Positions 17,885 through 26,672 of a DNA stretch of 64,000 bases are shown here, in pieces. The translations under genes were made by a program, and so were the position numbers. The stretch is from contig NZ_JAMB01000002.1 in NCBI RefSeq assembly GCF_000521805.1, positions 206,358-270,357 on the forward strand. The letters are read 5' to 3'. Under the pieces are notes generated by a model. It was not told where the DNA came from. It did no database searches and worked only from the letters and a program-made list of their open reading frames with translations. Each line of letters starts with the position of its first letter. Position 1 is the stretch's first letter. The DNA is from Marinomonas ushuaiensis DSM 15871 (GTDB taxonomy: Bacteria; Pseudomonadota; Gammaproteobacteria; Pseudomonadales; Marinomonadaceae).

Positions 17885-18343
17885 CTAAGATTCGACAGTT
17901 TTTACATGAAAGGCACCGACTTCGGCATCAATCACTTCAACACGAGTGCCCGCTTCAATTGGCGCAGTACAAATCAACTTCCAGTTCACACCAGAATAAT
18001 GATAAGTCACTGGTGCTGTAGGCGAAACAGACTCTTGTAACATAAATTGATGGCCGACCAAATCACCTTGTGCTTTTTTAGGACTCACATCCGATTGCAT
18101 GCGCTTCAATGGCTGCCAAAGCAACCCAGCAGCAACAAGCGTAAACACACCGGTACACAAAGACGCACCCAGTACACTGTCTGGTAACAGCCCGGCATAC
18201 AACAAGATACTTGTTGTAATCGCGGCGACACCAACAAAAAACAGTACAAAGGTCGCAAAGCCCAACACAACGACTTCGACAACCAGCAAGATCAAACCAA
18301 TAATAAACAAACTTTCCGCTAGGTTATTGGTTAATAAATCCAT
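17885..18343 (-). CDS. NfeD family membrane protein
   Basis: A 152-residue protein with two or three membrane segments (residues 12-75) and a C-terminal OB-fold domain (VTYHYSGVNWKLICTAPIEAGTRVEVIDAE). Short NfeD proteins pair with an SPFH/stomatin-like partner in membrane microdomains. Its start lies 2 nt past the stop of the SPFH gene, so they form an operon ended by a strong terminator. The precise molecular job is unknown. Confidence 0.88.
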   Translation of the reverse strand: MDLLTNNLAESLFIIGLILLVVEVVVLGFATFVLFFVGVAAITTSILLYAGLLPDSVLGASLCTGVFTLVAAGLLWQPLKRMQSDVSPKKAQGDLVGHQFMLQESVSPTAPVTYHYSGVNWKLICTAPIEAGTRVEVIDAEVGAFHVKTVES

Positions 18344-18345
18344 GG

Positions 18346-19284
18346 CTAGCTCCCTTTTGACATTTTCTGAATAATTGTCATTGCCTGAGCAACAACAGAA
18401 GCGGCATCTGTACCACCATCAGGTAACAAGACAACAGAAGATTCTTTCGCAATCGCATGTTTCGCTTCAATGGCTTTCGTCGCCAAATCCAGCTGAATGG
18501 CTTTTTGGCCTTCCTCTGTCGCTGCTGCTTCACCGACTTGACGCAATGACTCTGCTTGAGCGGTAGCAACGGCAACAATCGCCTTCGCTTCACCTTCGGC
18601 TCTCAATACTTGTTCTTCTTTGTCAGCTTCCGCTGCCAAAACAACAGAGGCTTTTTGACCTTCAGCACGGTTAATCGCTGCTTGGCGATCACCTTCTGAT
18701 TCCAAAATCTGCGCACGTTTCACACGTTCCGCTTTCATTTGAGCTTCCATCGCCTCCATAACAGATTGCGGTGGAATGATGTCTTTAATTTCGTAACGTA
18801 AAACCTGAATACCCCAAGGACCAGCCGCCTCATTGATCGCTGCAACGATATTGGTATTCAAAAGATCACGTTCTTCGAATGTTTTATCCAACTCCATTTT
18901 ACCCAATTCAGAACGCATTGTTGTTTGGGCTAACTGAGTCACAGCAAAAACATAATTATCTACGCCATATGTCGCTTTGTATGGATCAAGTACGCGAAAA
19001 TACAATACGCCATCAACATGCAAAGAAATATTATCTTTGGTGATAGCACTTTGTTCAGGCACATCAACAGCCTGTTCTTTTAGAGAACGATTTGCAGAAA
19101 TACGGTCGATAAAAGGGAAGATGAAATTCAGTCCCGCTTCTTTCGTTGATTGGTACTTACCAAAACGCTCAACCACATACGCCTGATTTTGCGGCACAAA
19201 CTTGATCGAATTTTTTAGTGCTAACACAACCAACACTAAAACTAATGTTTGGATGCTTAACAAATAGTGAAGTATTTCTTCCAT
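18346..19284 (-). CDS. qmcA: SPFH/stomatin-like protein (QmcA family)
   Basis: A 312-residue membrane-associated SPFH (band 7) protein. One N-terminal hydrophobic segment (residues 5-25) anchors it; the SPFH domain begins NQAYVVERFGKYQ and contains RSLKEQAVDVPEQ. A long Ala/Glu-rich coiled coil follows (AEGQKASVVLAAEAD), as in oligomeric flotillin/stomatin assemblies. E. coli QmcA is encoded with an NfeD partner, the same arrangement as here. Confidence 0.9.
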   Translation of the reverse strand: MEEILHYLLSIQTLVLVLVVLALKNSIKFVPQNQAYVVERFGKYQSTKEAGLNFIFPFIDRISANRSLKEQAVDVPEQSAITKDNISLHVDGVLYFRVLDPYKATYGVDNYVFAVTQLAQTTMRSELGKMELDKTFEERDLLNTNIVAAINEAAGPWGIQVLRYEIKDIIPPQSVMEAMEAQMKAERVKRAQILESEGDRQAAINRAEGQKASVVLAAEADKEEQVLRAEGEAKAIVAVATAQAESLRQVGEAAATEEGQKAIQLDLATKAIEAKHAIAKESSVVLLPDGGTDAASVVAQAMTIIQKMSKGS

Positions 19285-19428
19285 AAACCTAACCTTTATT
19301 CATTGTAAGACAATATCAAACTTGTATCTTGTGAAAAAAACATCCAAGAACACAAGAAAAAACGATTCATAAATCGCTCCCCAGTAGGCACTTTTTAACA
19401 TCAAAAGTCACCCATAAAAAAAGATAAT

Positions 19429-20613
19429 TTAGCGATTATCAATAGCATTTAATACAAGAGTCGCCTGTAAACGACTTTGACCAAAACGAGACATTTTCTC
19501 AAACTCATCCCGGGCGATTGGAACATACTGACAATCCAAAGGGTTTTGCGTGTTATCTTTAGCTTCATAGTCTGGATCATGTACCAAAATACAATGCTCA
19601 TCGTAGCCTGACATCACTACCCAGTGAGGCGCTTTTTTATCATCCATACGAAACGTACTGATCAAAATAATCGCCAACGATCCAGAATAAAAAGCGCCAA
19701 TCAATTGCTCTAATGGCATTACAGAATAATGAACAGGAACCTTTGATGTTTCGCATTGCTCAGTAAAACTGTCATGCACTCGTGTGATTACTTCTTTTTT
19801 CAAATCATCGCGCACACTATTCACAAACAAAGGCCCTTCTTCACTTAACCAGACTTGTGCGGATAAACCACGTTTTTGTGCCGCCAAAGCCAATCCCATT
19901 GGATGACAACCACCATGGCCTGATGTCATAAAAATCGTTGTGGCTTCGCGCCAAATCTCCAACTCATCATTGGGTGTGGCTTGATACTCCGGATGCAGCG
20001 CCGACAACACCATTTGCAGTGACGCAGGCCCACAGGTAAAAGGCGTCCCTTGTGCCAACCAAGGCAAAGGTCGAGCCGTTTGCTCGCTACTCACATGGCG
20101 CAACGGCTTTTGCATACGGATCGCGTCTGTTTGGTCTTCGTAATACGCGTCATAATGACCAAACTCGCGGTATCCCATTGTGCGATACAGAGTGATGGCG
20201 TTTTTGTTTACGTCACTGACTTCTAAACGTAGTAAGTTTTTACCTTTTTTAATGGCTTTTTGTTCGCACGCTTGAATCAAGGCTTTACCAATCCCTAAAC
20301 CACGCGCCTGAGGCGATACAGCAAGAGAATACAAACGCGCCAACCTTGTACCTTGCCTAAGATGCAGTAAAGCGTAACCAAGCAAACTCTGGCCTTCTCC
20401 AGCCGCCACCAACAAAGACGACCCTGCGCTGCTAATCGCCCGACGAAAACTACGACGACTCAAACGGTCACCAGAAAATGCACTTTCTTCCAACGCCAAC
20501 AGAGCGTTTACATCCTCTATTGTCGCAGAGCGAATCTCTAAGTTCGAAGTCATGGAATTAGAAACTGAATTGCCAGTTATTGTATTGCTTACGGCCGTGT
20601 TGCTTGTTGTCAT
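19429..20613 (-). CDS. GNAT acetyltransferase fused to a C39-like peptidase
   Basis: A 394-residue two-domain protein. Residues 25-175 are a RimI-like GNAT domain (SPQARGLGIGKALI binds acetyl-CoA; RLEVSDVNKNAITLYR). Residues 180-390 are a C39/papain-like peptidase with the catalytic Cys in FTCGPASLQM near 194, His in PHWVVMSGYD near 330, and an Asp in VHDPDYEA. No secretion signal or transporter is attached, so it acts in the cytoplasm. The first 24 residues are Ser/Thr/Asn-rich; GAGG 8 nt upstream of the ATG supports this start. It is divergent from the RimK-type ligase. Confidence 0.88.
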   Translation of the reverse strand: MTTSNTAVSNTITGNSVSNSMTSNLEIRSATIEDVNALLALEESAFSGDRLSRRSFRRAISSAGSSLLVAAGEGQSLLGYALLHLRQGTRLARLYSLAVSPQARGLGIGKALIQACEQKAIKKGKNLLRLEVSDVNKNAITLYRTMGYREFGHYDAYYEDQTDAIRMQKPLRHVSSEQTARPLPWLAQGTPFTCGPASLQMVLSALHPEYQATPNDELEIWREATTIFMTSGHGGCHPMGLALAAQKRGLSAQVWLSEEGPLFVNSVRDDLKKEVITRVHDSFTEQCETSKVPVHYSVMPLEQLIGAFYSGSLAIILISTFRMDDKKAPHWVVMSGYDEHCILVHDPDYEAKDNTQNPLDCQYVPIARDEFEKMSRFGQSRLQATLVLNAIDNR

Positions 20614-20906
20614 TAGATCGCCTCAGAAAAGGGCAAAGAGTCGCTAGAATCGTTCCGTTAAAACATGGAATAAGTCGGAAAAGAACGATAGAAATTTTCG
20701 CGCATTTTAGGACCAAACTTCATAAAAAGATAGCTTAATATTTAATCAAAAAAATATTTATTTTTACGATAAAAACGATTGTTAAAAGAGAGAAACAAGC
20801 GCAATATCCGCTCAAATTAAAAGCACATAAAAACGGCTGAAACGCCCTTCAACAAGGCAACACAAGCAAATCAAATAGATTCTATTGAGAAGGAAAAGCA
20901 AAGCCA

Positions 20907-22382
20907 ATGTCACAGACGTACATTGTTGTTGATCAGGCCAAAGATTGGTCAGCGTTTTTACCCAGTGATCGAGTGATCACCTTTACCCAATACTTAAACT
21001 TGGCGACCAAAAGCCAAGGACGAACACGCATTATCAACCTATGTAAAAGCAGCAAATATCTGTCTGATGGATATTACTGCTCTCTGTTGGCAGAAAGCCG
21101 TGGTCATCACGTTATGCCTTCTGTTCGTGCCTTAAACGACATCAGCAAAAAAACACTGTACGAAATGCAAGTCGCGCAATTATTGCCTGCGCTTGCGCAA
21201 AAATTGGGCACACCAGAAACGCCAACCGAACTGAGCTTCCACTGTGTATTTGGCAAAAGTACGCAACCAGAGATGAAAGAATTCGCACGTAAAATGTTCG
21301 AAGCCTTCGCCTGTCCAGTGTTAGAAGTGAAATTAAAATTCCGTAAAACCTGGCAAGTGAGTGATTTGCAAATCACTTCTCACAAGAATTTAAACGACGA
21401 AGAAGAAACCTTATTCGCAGAATCATTAGAAGCCTTCAGCACTAAGGTATGGAACAAAAGCCGTGCCTTGCGTACCGCGAAATTTGACTTGGCGATGCTG
21501 GTAAACCCAGACGAAGCAATGCCGCCAAGTGACGCACAAGCGTTGAAAAAATTCGTACAGGCAGGCAAACAACTTGGCATCCAAGTCGACATGATTGGAC
21601 CAAAAGACATCATGCGCTTGCCAGAATACGATGGCCTTTTCATTCGTGAAACCACCAACATAGACCACCACACTTACCGCTTCGCGAAAAAAGCCGAAGC
21701 CGCAGGTTTGGTCGTCATGGACGACCCGCAATCTATCATGCGCTGTACCAATAAGGTGTACTTGGCGGATCTATTTAATACCCATAAAGTACCATGTCCA
21801 AAAACACGCATCGTACACAAGGGTGAAAAAGACGTAGAAAAAGCATTAGAAGCCGTCATCAACTACCCAATGGTAGTAAAAATACCTGACGGCGCGTTTT
21901 CAAAAGGTGTGATCAAAGCGGAAAACCGCGCGGCGCTGACAGAGAGTCTAAACACGCTATTCAAAAAATCGTCTTTGTTATTGGTACAAGAATACCTTTA
22001 CACCGAATTCGACTGGCGTATTGGCGTGTTAAACAACAAACCCATCTTTGCTTGTCGTTATTACATGGTGAAAAATCACTGGCAGATTTACCAACACAGT
22101 GAAACCAAAAGCCAAAGTGGTGGTTTTGATACATTACCCACCTTTGAAGTGCCAAGGCGCGTCTTACAAGCCGCGATTGCTGCAACCAAACCGATTGGCG
22201 ATGGTTTATATGGCGTTGATGTAAAAGAAATTAATGGCCGTGGTTACGTTATCGAAGTAAACGACAACCCAAGTATTGACCGAGGCGTAGAAGACAAATA
22301 CCTAGGCGACGAGCTCTACATGCACATCATGTCGGAATTCTTACGTCGCATGCAGCTGAAACGCAGCGACACACTAAGCTAA
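20907..22382 (+). CDS. RimK-family ATP-grasp ligase with RLAN domain
   Basis: A 491-residue protein. Residues 1-150 resemble the RimK-like ATP-grasp N-terminal (RLAN) domain; the ATP-grasp part spans about 285-480, with the nucleotide Lys in YPMVVKIPDGAFSKGV and Mg ligands in GVDVKEINGRGYVIEVNDNP. The family joins an amino acid or amine to a carboxylate with ATP. The substrate here is not known. Its divergent neighbour holds a peptidase and acetyltransferase, suggesting a pathway that makes, trims and caps a peptide or peptide tag (inference). Confidence 0.88.
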   Translation: MSQTYIVVDQAKDWSAFLPSDRVITFTQYLNLATKSQGRTRIINLCKSSKYLSDGYYCSLLAESRGHHVMPSVRALNDISKKTLYEMQVAQLLPALAQKLGTPETPTELSFHCVFGKSTQPEMKEFARKMFEAFACPVLEVKLKFRKTWQVSDLQITSHKNLNDEEETLFAESLEAFSTKVWNKSRALRTAKFDLAMLVNPDEAMPPSDAQALKKFVQAGKQLGIQVDMIGPKDIMRLPEYDGLFIRETTNIDHHTYRFAKKAEAAGLVVMDDPQSIMRCTNKVYLADLFNTHKVPCPKTRIVHKGEKDVEKALEAVINYPMVVKIPDGAFSKGVIKAENRAALTESLNTLFKKSSLLLVQEYLYTEFDWRIGVLNNKPIFACRYYMVKNHWQIYQHSETKSQSGGFDTLPTFEVPRRVLQAAIAATKPIGDGLYGVDVKEINGRGYVIEVNDNPSIDRGVEDKYLGDELYMHIMSEFLRRMQLKRSDTLS

Positions 22383-22417
22383 CGTCTTAGTCTTTTGAAA
22401 GAAACAAAATCAAAAAC

Positions 22418-22454
22418 AAAAAAGGCGGATCATCAAAAATGAGCCGCCTTTTTT
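22418..22454 (+). terminator. Bidirectional intrinsic terminator
   Basis: AAAAAAGGCGG (22418-22428) pairs with CCGCCTTTTTT (22444-22454) around a 15-nt loop. It lies between the RimK-like gene (plus) and the convergent dehydrogenase gene (minus) and can serve both. Confidence 0.85.
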
Positions 22455-22506
22455 ACTGTAATTAAGGTTCCTATGAACCGATCGAATCATCAATTACAGG
22501 TTCGAA

Positions 22507-23388
22507 TTACTTCTCTAATTTAGTGAAGTAATCGAAAACAACTGGTACATCGTGCTGACCTAAACCTGCATCAACTGCAGCTTGTAGACCTTTAGAAGTA
22601 CCTTCAGCGATTAAAGATTCAGTGCCTAAGTCTTTAACCATTTCTAGGAAGTAACCTAAATCTTTGTTTGCATTCGCAATAGAGAAACCTAATTTCTCTT
22701 CGCCATCTACAGCGTAAGCTTTAGTGAACTGCATGAATGGTGAGTTAGATGGACCAGCAGACATGATGTCGAACAATTGTTGGCCATCAACACCAGCAGC
22801 TTTAGCAACAGCAAATGCTTGTGACATTGCAGTAACCGTCGTCATCCCCATGAAGTTGTTGATCAATTTAGTCGTGTGACCTGCACCCAACGCGCCAAGG
22901 TGGAAAACGTTCTCGCCTTGCTCGTCTAGTACTGGCTTAACTTTGTTAAACGTCTCAAGATCACCAGCCGCCATAATGTTTAACAAACCATCTTTAGCAT
23001 GAGCAGGAGTACGACCCAAAGGCGCGTCGATCATGCCAACACCTTTAGCAGCAAGATCAGCACCAATTTTGCGAGTAGAAGCTGGGATAGAAGTACCGAA
23101 GTCGATTAAAACAGAACCTTCTTTCATACCAGCCATAACACCGTTGTCACCGTAAACAACAGCTTCAACAACATTTGAAGTAGTAAGAGCAAGCATTACG
23201 ATGTCGCTTTTTTCAGCTAGCTCTTTACCTGTAGCGGCTTCAGTAGCATTACCACGAGCAAGAACTGCCGCAACAGCATCTTTATTAAGATCCATTACAT
23301 TTACTTGAAAACCACGCGTCTGTAGGTTTTCAACCATGTTGCCGCCCATAAGGCCTAGACCGATAAAACCGATAACTGGCTTTGTCAT
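22507..23388 (-). CDS. Beta-hydroxyacid dehydrogenase family oxidoreductase (YihU/4-hydroxybutyrate dehydrogenase-like)
   Basis: A 293-residue NAD(P)-dependent enzyme. GFIGLGLMGGNM opens the Rossmann fold. The catalytic Lys is in KLINNFMGM near residue 174. Where 3-hydroxyisobutyrate dehydrogenases and tartronate semialdehyde reductases have a Ser-Gly-Gly motif, this protein has DAPLGRTPAHA near 121-131. A GRT-type motif is also seen in E. coli YihU (sulfolactaldehyde reductase), so a short aldehyde with a sulfonate or carboxylate end is a likelier substrate than hydroxyisobutyrate (inference). It is a single-gene unit with its own terminator. Confidence 0.85.
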   Translation of the reverse strand: MTKPVIGFIGLGLMGGNMVENLQTRGFQVNVMDLNKDAVAAVLARGNATEAATGKELAEKSDIVMLALTTSNVVEAVVYGDNGVMAGMKEGSVLIDFGTSIPASTRKIGADLAAKGVGMIDAPLGRTPAHAKDGLLNIMAAGDLETFNKVKPVLDEQGENVFHLGALGAGHTTKLINNFMGMTTVTAMSQAFAVAKAAGVDGQQLFDIMSAGPSNSPFMQFTKAYAVDGEEKLGFSIANANKDLGYFLEMVKDLGTESLIAEGTSKGLQAAVDAGLGQHDVPVVFDYFTKLEK

Positions 23389-23710
23389 AACTAACTCCTA
23401 GCTAAATTTATTGTGTGTGTAAGTTAATGGTGCGATAAATTAACCTAAATCTTATTGTATTACAATTTAAAAATATAAAGCCCACATATTACTTACTAAA
23501 AGATAATTTTTAAAAAAGCACAAAAATAGCAAGAAATAAGGATTGAAAACAATAAATTGTCAGTACAAAGCAATATGATAGGTGTATCTAGGAAATGATG
23601 CTTTATTTAGAGCAATGGAATGGTGTTAAAACAAGGAATATAAAAAGGTTTTGTATGATAAAAAAGCAATGAATCTACAAGGAGTTAGAGACTTAAACGG
23701 GTACTTTATT

Positions 23711-23773
23711 AAAAGATAAAAGATAAAAGATAAAAGATAAAAGATAAAAGATAAAAGATAAAAGATAAAAGAT
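23711..23773 (+). repeat. Heptanucleotide tandem repeat (AAAAGAT)9
   Basis: Nine perfect head-to-tail copies of AAAAGAT, then a broken tenth (AAAACAC). It is in non-coding DNA 110 nt before the candidate microprotein gene. Perfect short repeats of this kind change copy number by slipped-strand pairing; here that could alter promoter spacing rather than a reading frame. Confidence 0.95.
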
Positions 23774-23882
23774 AAAACACAATAAATAGTAAAAACTATA
23801 GAATTGTTATTTTTAATCGATTTAACATTTTATATTTGTTGCTCTAATGTAAACCCATCACACAATAAACAGGTATAACACC

Positions 23883-24011
23883 ATGAAGAAAATAATTCAA
23901 AAACTACAAAAAAAGTATGCACTAAAAAAAGTCCATAGAGAAAAAATTACTGCAGAGACAGTCTGTAATTACAGTAATAACTACTATGGCGATAGAAATT
24001 GTACAAAATAG
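23883..24011 (+). CDS. Candidate 42-aa Lys-rich microprotein
   Basis: A 43-codon frame from ATG to TAG. The N-terminal half is strongly basic (MKKIIQKLQKKYALKKVHRE); the C-terminal half is Asn/Tyr-rich with two Cys (VCNYSNNYYGDRNCTK) that could form a disulfide or bind metal. An AGGT lies about 9 nt before the ATG, a weak ribosome site. No family is recognised. The well-mixed, non-repetitive C-terminus argues mildly for a real gene, but chance is not excluded. Confidence 0.35.
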   Translation: MKKIIQKLQKKYALKKVHREKITAETVCNYSNNYYGDRNCTK

Positions 24012-24101
24012 ACTACAGCCTTAGACCACACCTGATAAGAACAAATGTGAAAACACTGTCATTGAAGGGATGACGTTTTTTGAAATGTCATGGGGTAAAT
24101 C

Positions 24102-24134
24102 AAAAAATCCTCGTTAACTTTTATTAACGAGGAT
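24102..24134 (-). terminator. Intrinsic terminator of aldA
   Basis: ATCCTCGTTAA (24107-24117) pairs perfectly with TTAACGAGGAT (24124-24134). On the minus strand the stem is followed by six T, 43 nt past the aldA stop. Confidence 0.85.
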
Positions 24135-24176
24135 GAGTTTTAATAGTCACAAGCTAGTTAGCTTAACATTTAGTCA

Positions 24177-25616
24177 TTACGACTGAATGTAGACGACATG
24201 CGTACTGGTGTATTCATACAGACCATGCTTACCATCTGCACCACCAATACCTGATTTTTTAACACCAGCGTGGAAACCTTGCATCGCCTCAAAATTCTCG
24301 CGGTTTATATAAGTCTCACCAAAGTTTAGCTCTCGCATTGCTTGCATGGCTTTGGATAAATCACGAGTATAAATTGAAGACGTTAGACCATATTCACAAT
24401 CATTGGCATGGGTTATAGCTTCATCAAGGCTTTCAACCACTTGGATAGGCAAAACCGGACCAAAGGTTTCTTTACGCATTATAGTCATCGACATATCACA
24501 ATGACTCAAAACAGTAGGCTGGAAGAAATGCCCTTTACCAAGCTCAGCAACTTTACCGCCACACTCTAATTTAGCACCCTGTTTAATGGCTGTTTCAACA
24601 CTTTGCGCTATTTTTTTCAGGCTGGTTTCATTAATGATAGGCCCCATCACAACATCTTTTGTCTGTAGTGGATCACCATAGGTCACCTGCTCCATTTGTT
24701 CAGTCATGCGTTTAATAAACTCATCTGCTATGCCACTTTGAACATATACGCGTTCTGTACAGTTACAGACCTGACCTGAGTTAATCACTCGAGAATCACA
24801 AATCGCTTTTACGGCTAAGTCTAAATCAGCGTCATCTAACACGATGGCAGGCGCTTTACCGCCAAGTTCTAGATTCACCTTAGTGATATTCTTAGCCGCT
24901 GCCGCCATGATTTTTTCACCTGTTGAGACACTTCCGGTAAAACTAATCATATCGACATTAGGCGACTCACTCAGCTGTGCCCCAACTTGTCCAGTACCAC
25001 AAACAAGATTAAACACACCTTTAGGCAGAGATGTTTCCGCTAAAAGCTTAGTAAATTCATGACAATTATTCGGGGTTTCTTCACTCGGCTTAATAACAAT
25101 AGTATTACCTGTTACTAACGCTGGCGCCATTTTTCGTGCAATCAAAAAGAATGGAAAATTCCACGGTAAAATACCAGCAACAACACCAACGGGTTTACGT
25201 AACAAAAATATATTTTCGTTCTCTCTATCGCTGGTGATAACTTCACCTTCAATACGTCTCGCCCATTCAGCCATGTAGTCTAAATAATCTGCGGTGAAAT
25301 TCACCTCGACTTCTGCAAGAGGAAGCACTTTACCTTGCTCTTCAGAAATCACTTTTGCTAAACGAGGTACATGCTCGCGAATTTTAGCCGCTATTTCTTT
25401 TAAATAACCAGCTCGCTCTATAGCGGGTTTACGAGACCATGATAACTGTGCCTTACGGGCTGCATCGACAGCACTATCAACATCACTTTGTGAAGACGAA
25501 GGCGAATAGGATATCAAGGCCTCTGTAGAAGGGTTTCTCACTTCGATATGAACATCAGTATGACAAAACTCACCATTAATAAAATTTTGATGAGTAGGAA
25601 CATTATTTTTTTTCAT
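24177..25616 (-). CDS. aldA: Aldehyde dehydrogenase, AldA-like (lactaldehyde/glycolaldehyde)
   Basis: A 479-residue NAD-dependent aldehyde dehydrogenase, the same length as E. coli AldA and close to it throughout. Seen are GILPWNFPFFLIARKMAPAL, the general-base Glu in LELGGKAPA near 250, the catalytic Cys in SGQVCNCTERVY near 284, and the C-terminal YINRENFEAMQGFHAG block that marks AldA. It would oxidise lactaldehyde, glycolaldehyde or a related short aldehyde to the acid. Its neighbour across 0.8 kb of non-coding DNA is a YihU-like dehydrogenase, which may act on a related aldehyde. Confidence 0.9.
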   Translation of the reverse strand: MKKNNVPTHQNFINGEFCHTDVHIEVRNPSTEALISYSPSSSQSDVDSAVDAARKAQLSWSRKPAIERAGYLKEIAAKIREHVPRLAKVISEEQGKVLPLAEVEVNFTADYLDYMAEWARRIEGEVITSDRENENIFLLRKPVGVVAGILPWNFPFFLIARKMAPALVTGNTIVIKPSEETPNNCHEFTKLLAETSLPKGVFNLVCGTGQVGAQLSESPNVDMISFTGSVSTGEKIMAAAAKNITKVNLELGGKAPAIVLDDADLDLAVKAICDSRVINSGQVCNCTERVYVQSGIADEFIKRMTEQMEQVTYGDPLQTKDVVMGPIINETSLKKIAQSVETAIKQGAKLECGGKVAELGKGHFFQPTVLSHCDMSMTIMRKETFGPVLPIQVVESLDEAITHANDCEYGLTSSIYTRDLSKAMQAMRELNFGETYINRENFEAMQGFHAGVKKSGIGGADGKHGLYEYTSTHVVYIQS

Positions 25617-25819
25617 CTCTTCACCTTTTTTTGATTTTTAATAGGGTTTATACGATTACGACACTTAGAAGTTTAGAAAAAATTAAGCAGGATTTTTATC
25701 AGATATAAAACTTTCTTGCTTAATTAATAAACTTTAACACTATATAACAAGCAAAGCTAAACAAGACAAAATAGGCAAAAAAGCAGAATTTACGGAGTAT
25801 CTATGAGCATTTCGAGTCT

Positions 25820-25858
25820 ATTTTCACCAAAGTATTAACAAGCACCGTTGACGTGTAA
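25820..25858 (+). repeat. Diverged 39-bp direct repeat, copy 1
   Basis: Matches copy 2 (26673-26711) at 29 of 39 positions, sharing ATTAACA, GCAC and ACGTG. In both copies one frame is open and reads IF..xLT.T..V. Copy 1 ends in TAA. It could mark the end of a duplicated gene or a pair of regulatory sites (GCAC and CGTG half-sites). Confidence 0.5.
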
Positions 25859-26033
25859 AAGATCTCAATAAGTGATGTTAAAAATAATAATCTTTTCTAC
25901 TCACAAGCGTGCTGACCTACATCAACTTGATAACAAGCAGTCTTAATTTATGGCAAGATGCTTGAGCGATAACCTTGCTGGACGGCTAAAGATACAGTTC
26001 AACAATGACGAAAAAGAATTAAACAATGTATTT

Positions 26034-26150
26034 ATGAAATTATTAGGTCAAATCAAACCTATTAGCTATTTGAAAGCTCATACCGCTGAAGTCGTACGCA
26101 ACCTGTCTACTCAAACTCAAAACGTTGTGGCCAAGGCGGTTACACAGTGA
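26034..26150 (+). pseudogene. Phd/YefM-type antitoxin remnant
   Basis: The frame reads KPISYLKAHTAEVVRNLST, the N-terminal DNA-binding signature of Phd/YefM antitoxins, then NVVAKAVTQ and a stop. Family members usually have a short ITQNGE-type segment between NVV and AKAV and continue for about 40 more residues. Here that segment is missing and the protein ends at once, so this is a decayed antitoxin. No toxin gene remains beside it. Confidence 0.6.
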
Positions 26151-26233
26151 TAGCAACACCTTCTTCGCTTTCAACCTCTTCAATAATTGCATCATCCATT
26201 GCGGTATAAGCAAAATAAGACCATATAAGTCCA

Positions 26234-26520
26234 ATGAGTAGAAAACATAATAGCGGCTCTAATCATCTCCCTGTCATTGTATGTGATGAGAGATTAAATC
26301 AGCTTGCTCATCACTTATTAGCCCGTCCGAATGATCGACAAACCATTTCACAATGAGCTACTCGATGAGTGAAAGAACTTTTACGCGATTGGTTAAAAAA
26401 ATATCGGTACAACGTTTGGTCATTGGAAACGCCAATTGCATCTTATTTTAGCATTACAAATGTTTAGTGAGAAAAAAACCAGTACAAATAATCGCAGATG
26501 AATTGGGTTATTTTTCATAA
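26234..26520 (+). pseudogene. AraC-family regulator remnant (C-terminal HTH)
   Basis: Three plus-strand frames carry consecutive pieces of an AraC HTH domain: CDERLNQLAHHLLARPNDRQ (from about 26284) ending at TGA, then MSERTFTRLVKK (26366-26401), then GTTFGHWKRQLHLILALQ (from 26406), then VQIIADELGYFS before TAA at 26520. In an intact protein these form the two helix-turn-helix units in one frame. At least three frameshifts plus stops show it is dead. The N-terminal ligand domain is absent. Confidence 0.7.
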
Positions 26521-26672
26521 AGTATATGCATGAAAAAAACAACTTAAATGGGAGTTTCATGAGCTTCTTTGAGTAAATTTGTTAAGATAGTACAAACCTC
26601 TACTAACCAATTATTCATGGTGTTTACTAAGTTGTGTCCATTAATAACGCTTATATTAACGGTAAGTAAATA

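Larger units (their letters stand above)
23389..24176. other. 788-bp AT-rich gene-poor stretch
   Basis: Between the dehydrogenase promoter region and aldA there is no gene of normal size. It holds a nine-copy 7-bp repeat (23711-23773), one candidate 42-codon gene (23883-24011) and the aldA terminator (24102-24134). The rest is very AT-rich with nothing recognisable. Confidence 0.7.

Noticed and set aside
23711..23773. Short repeats as a CRISPR array
   Set aside because: Units are 7 bp with no spacers; this is a simple tandem repeat.
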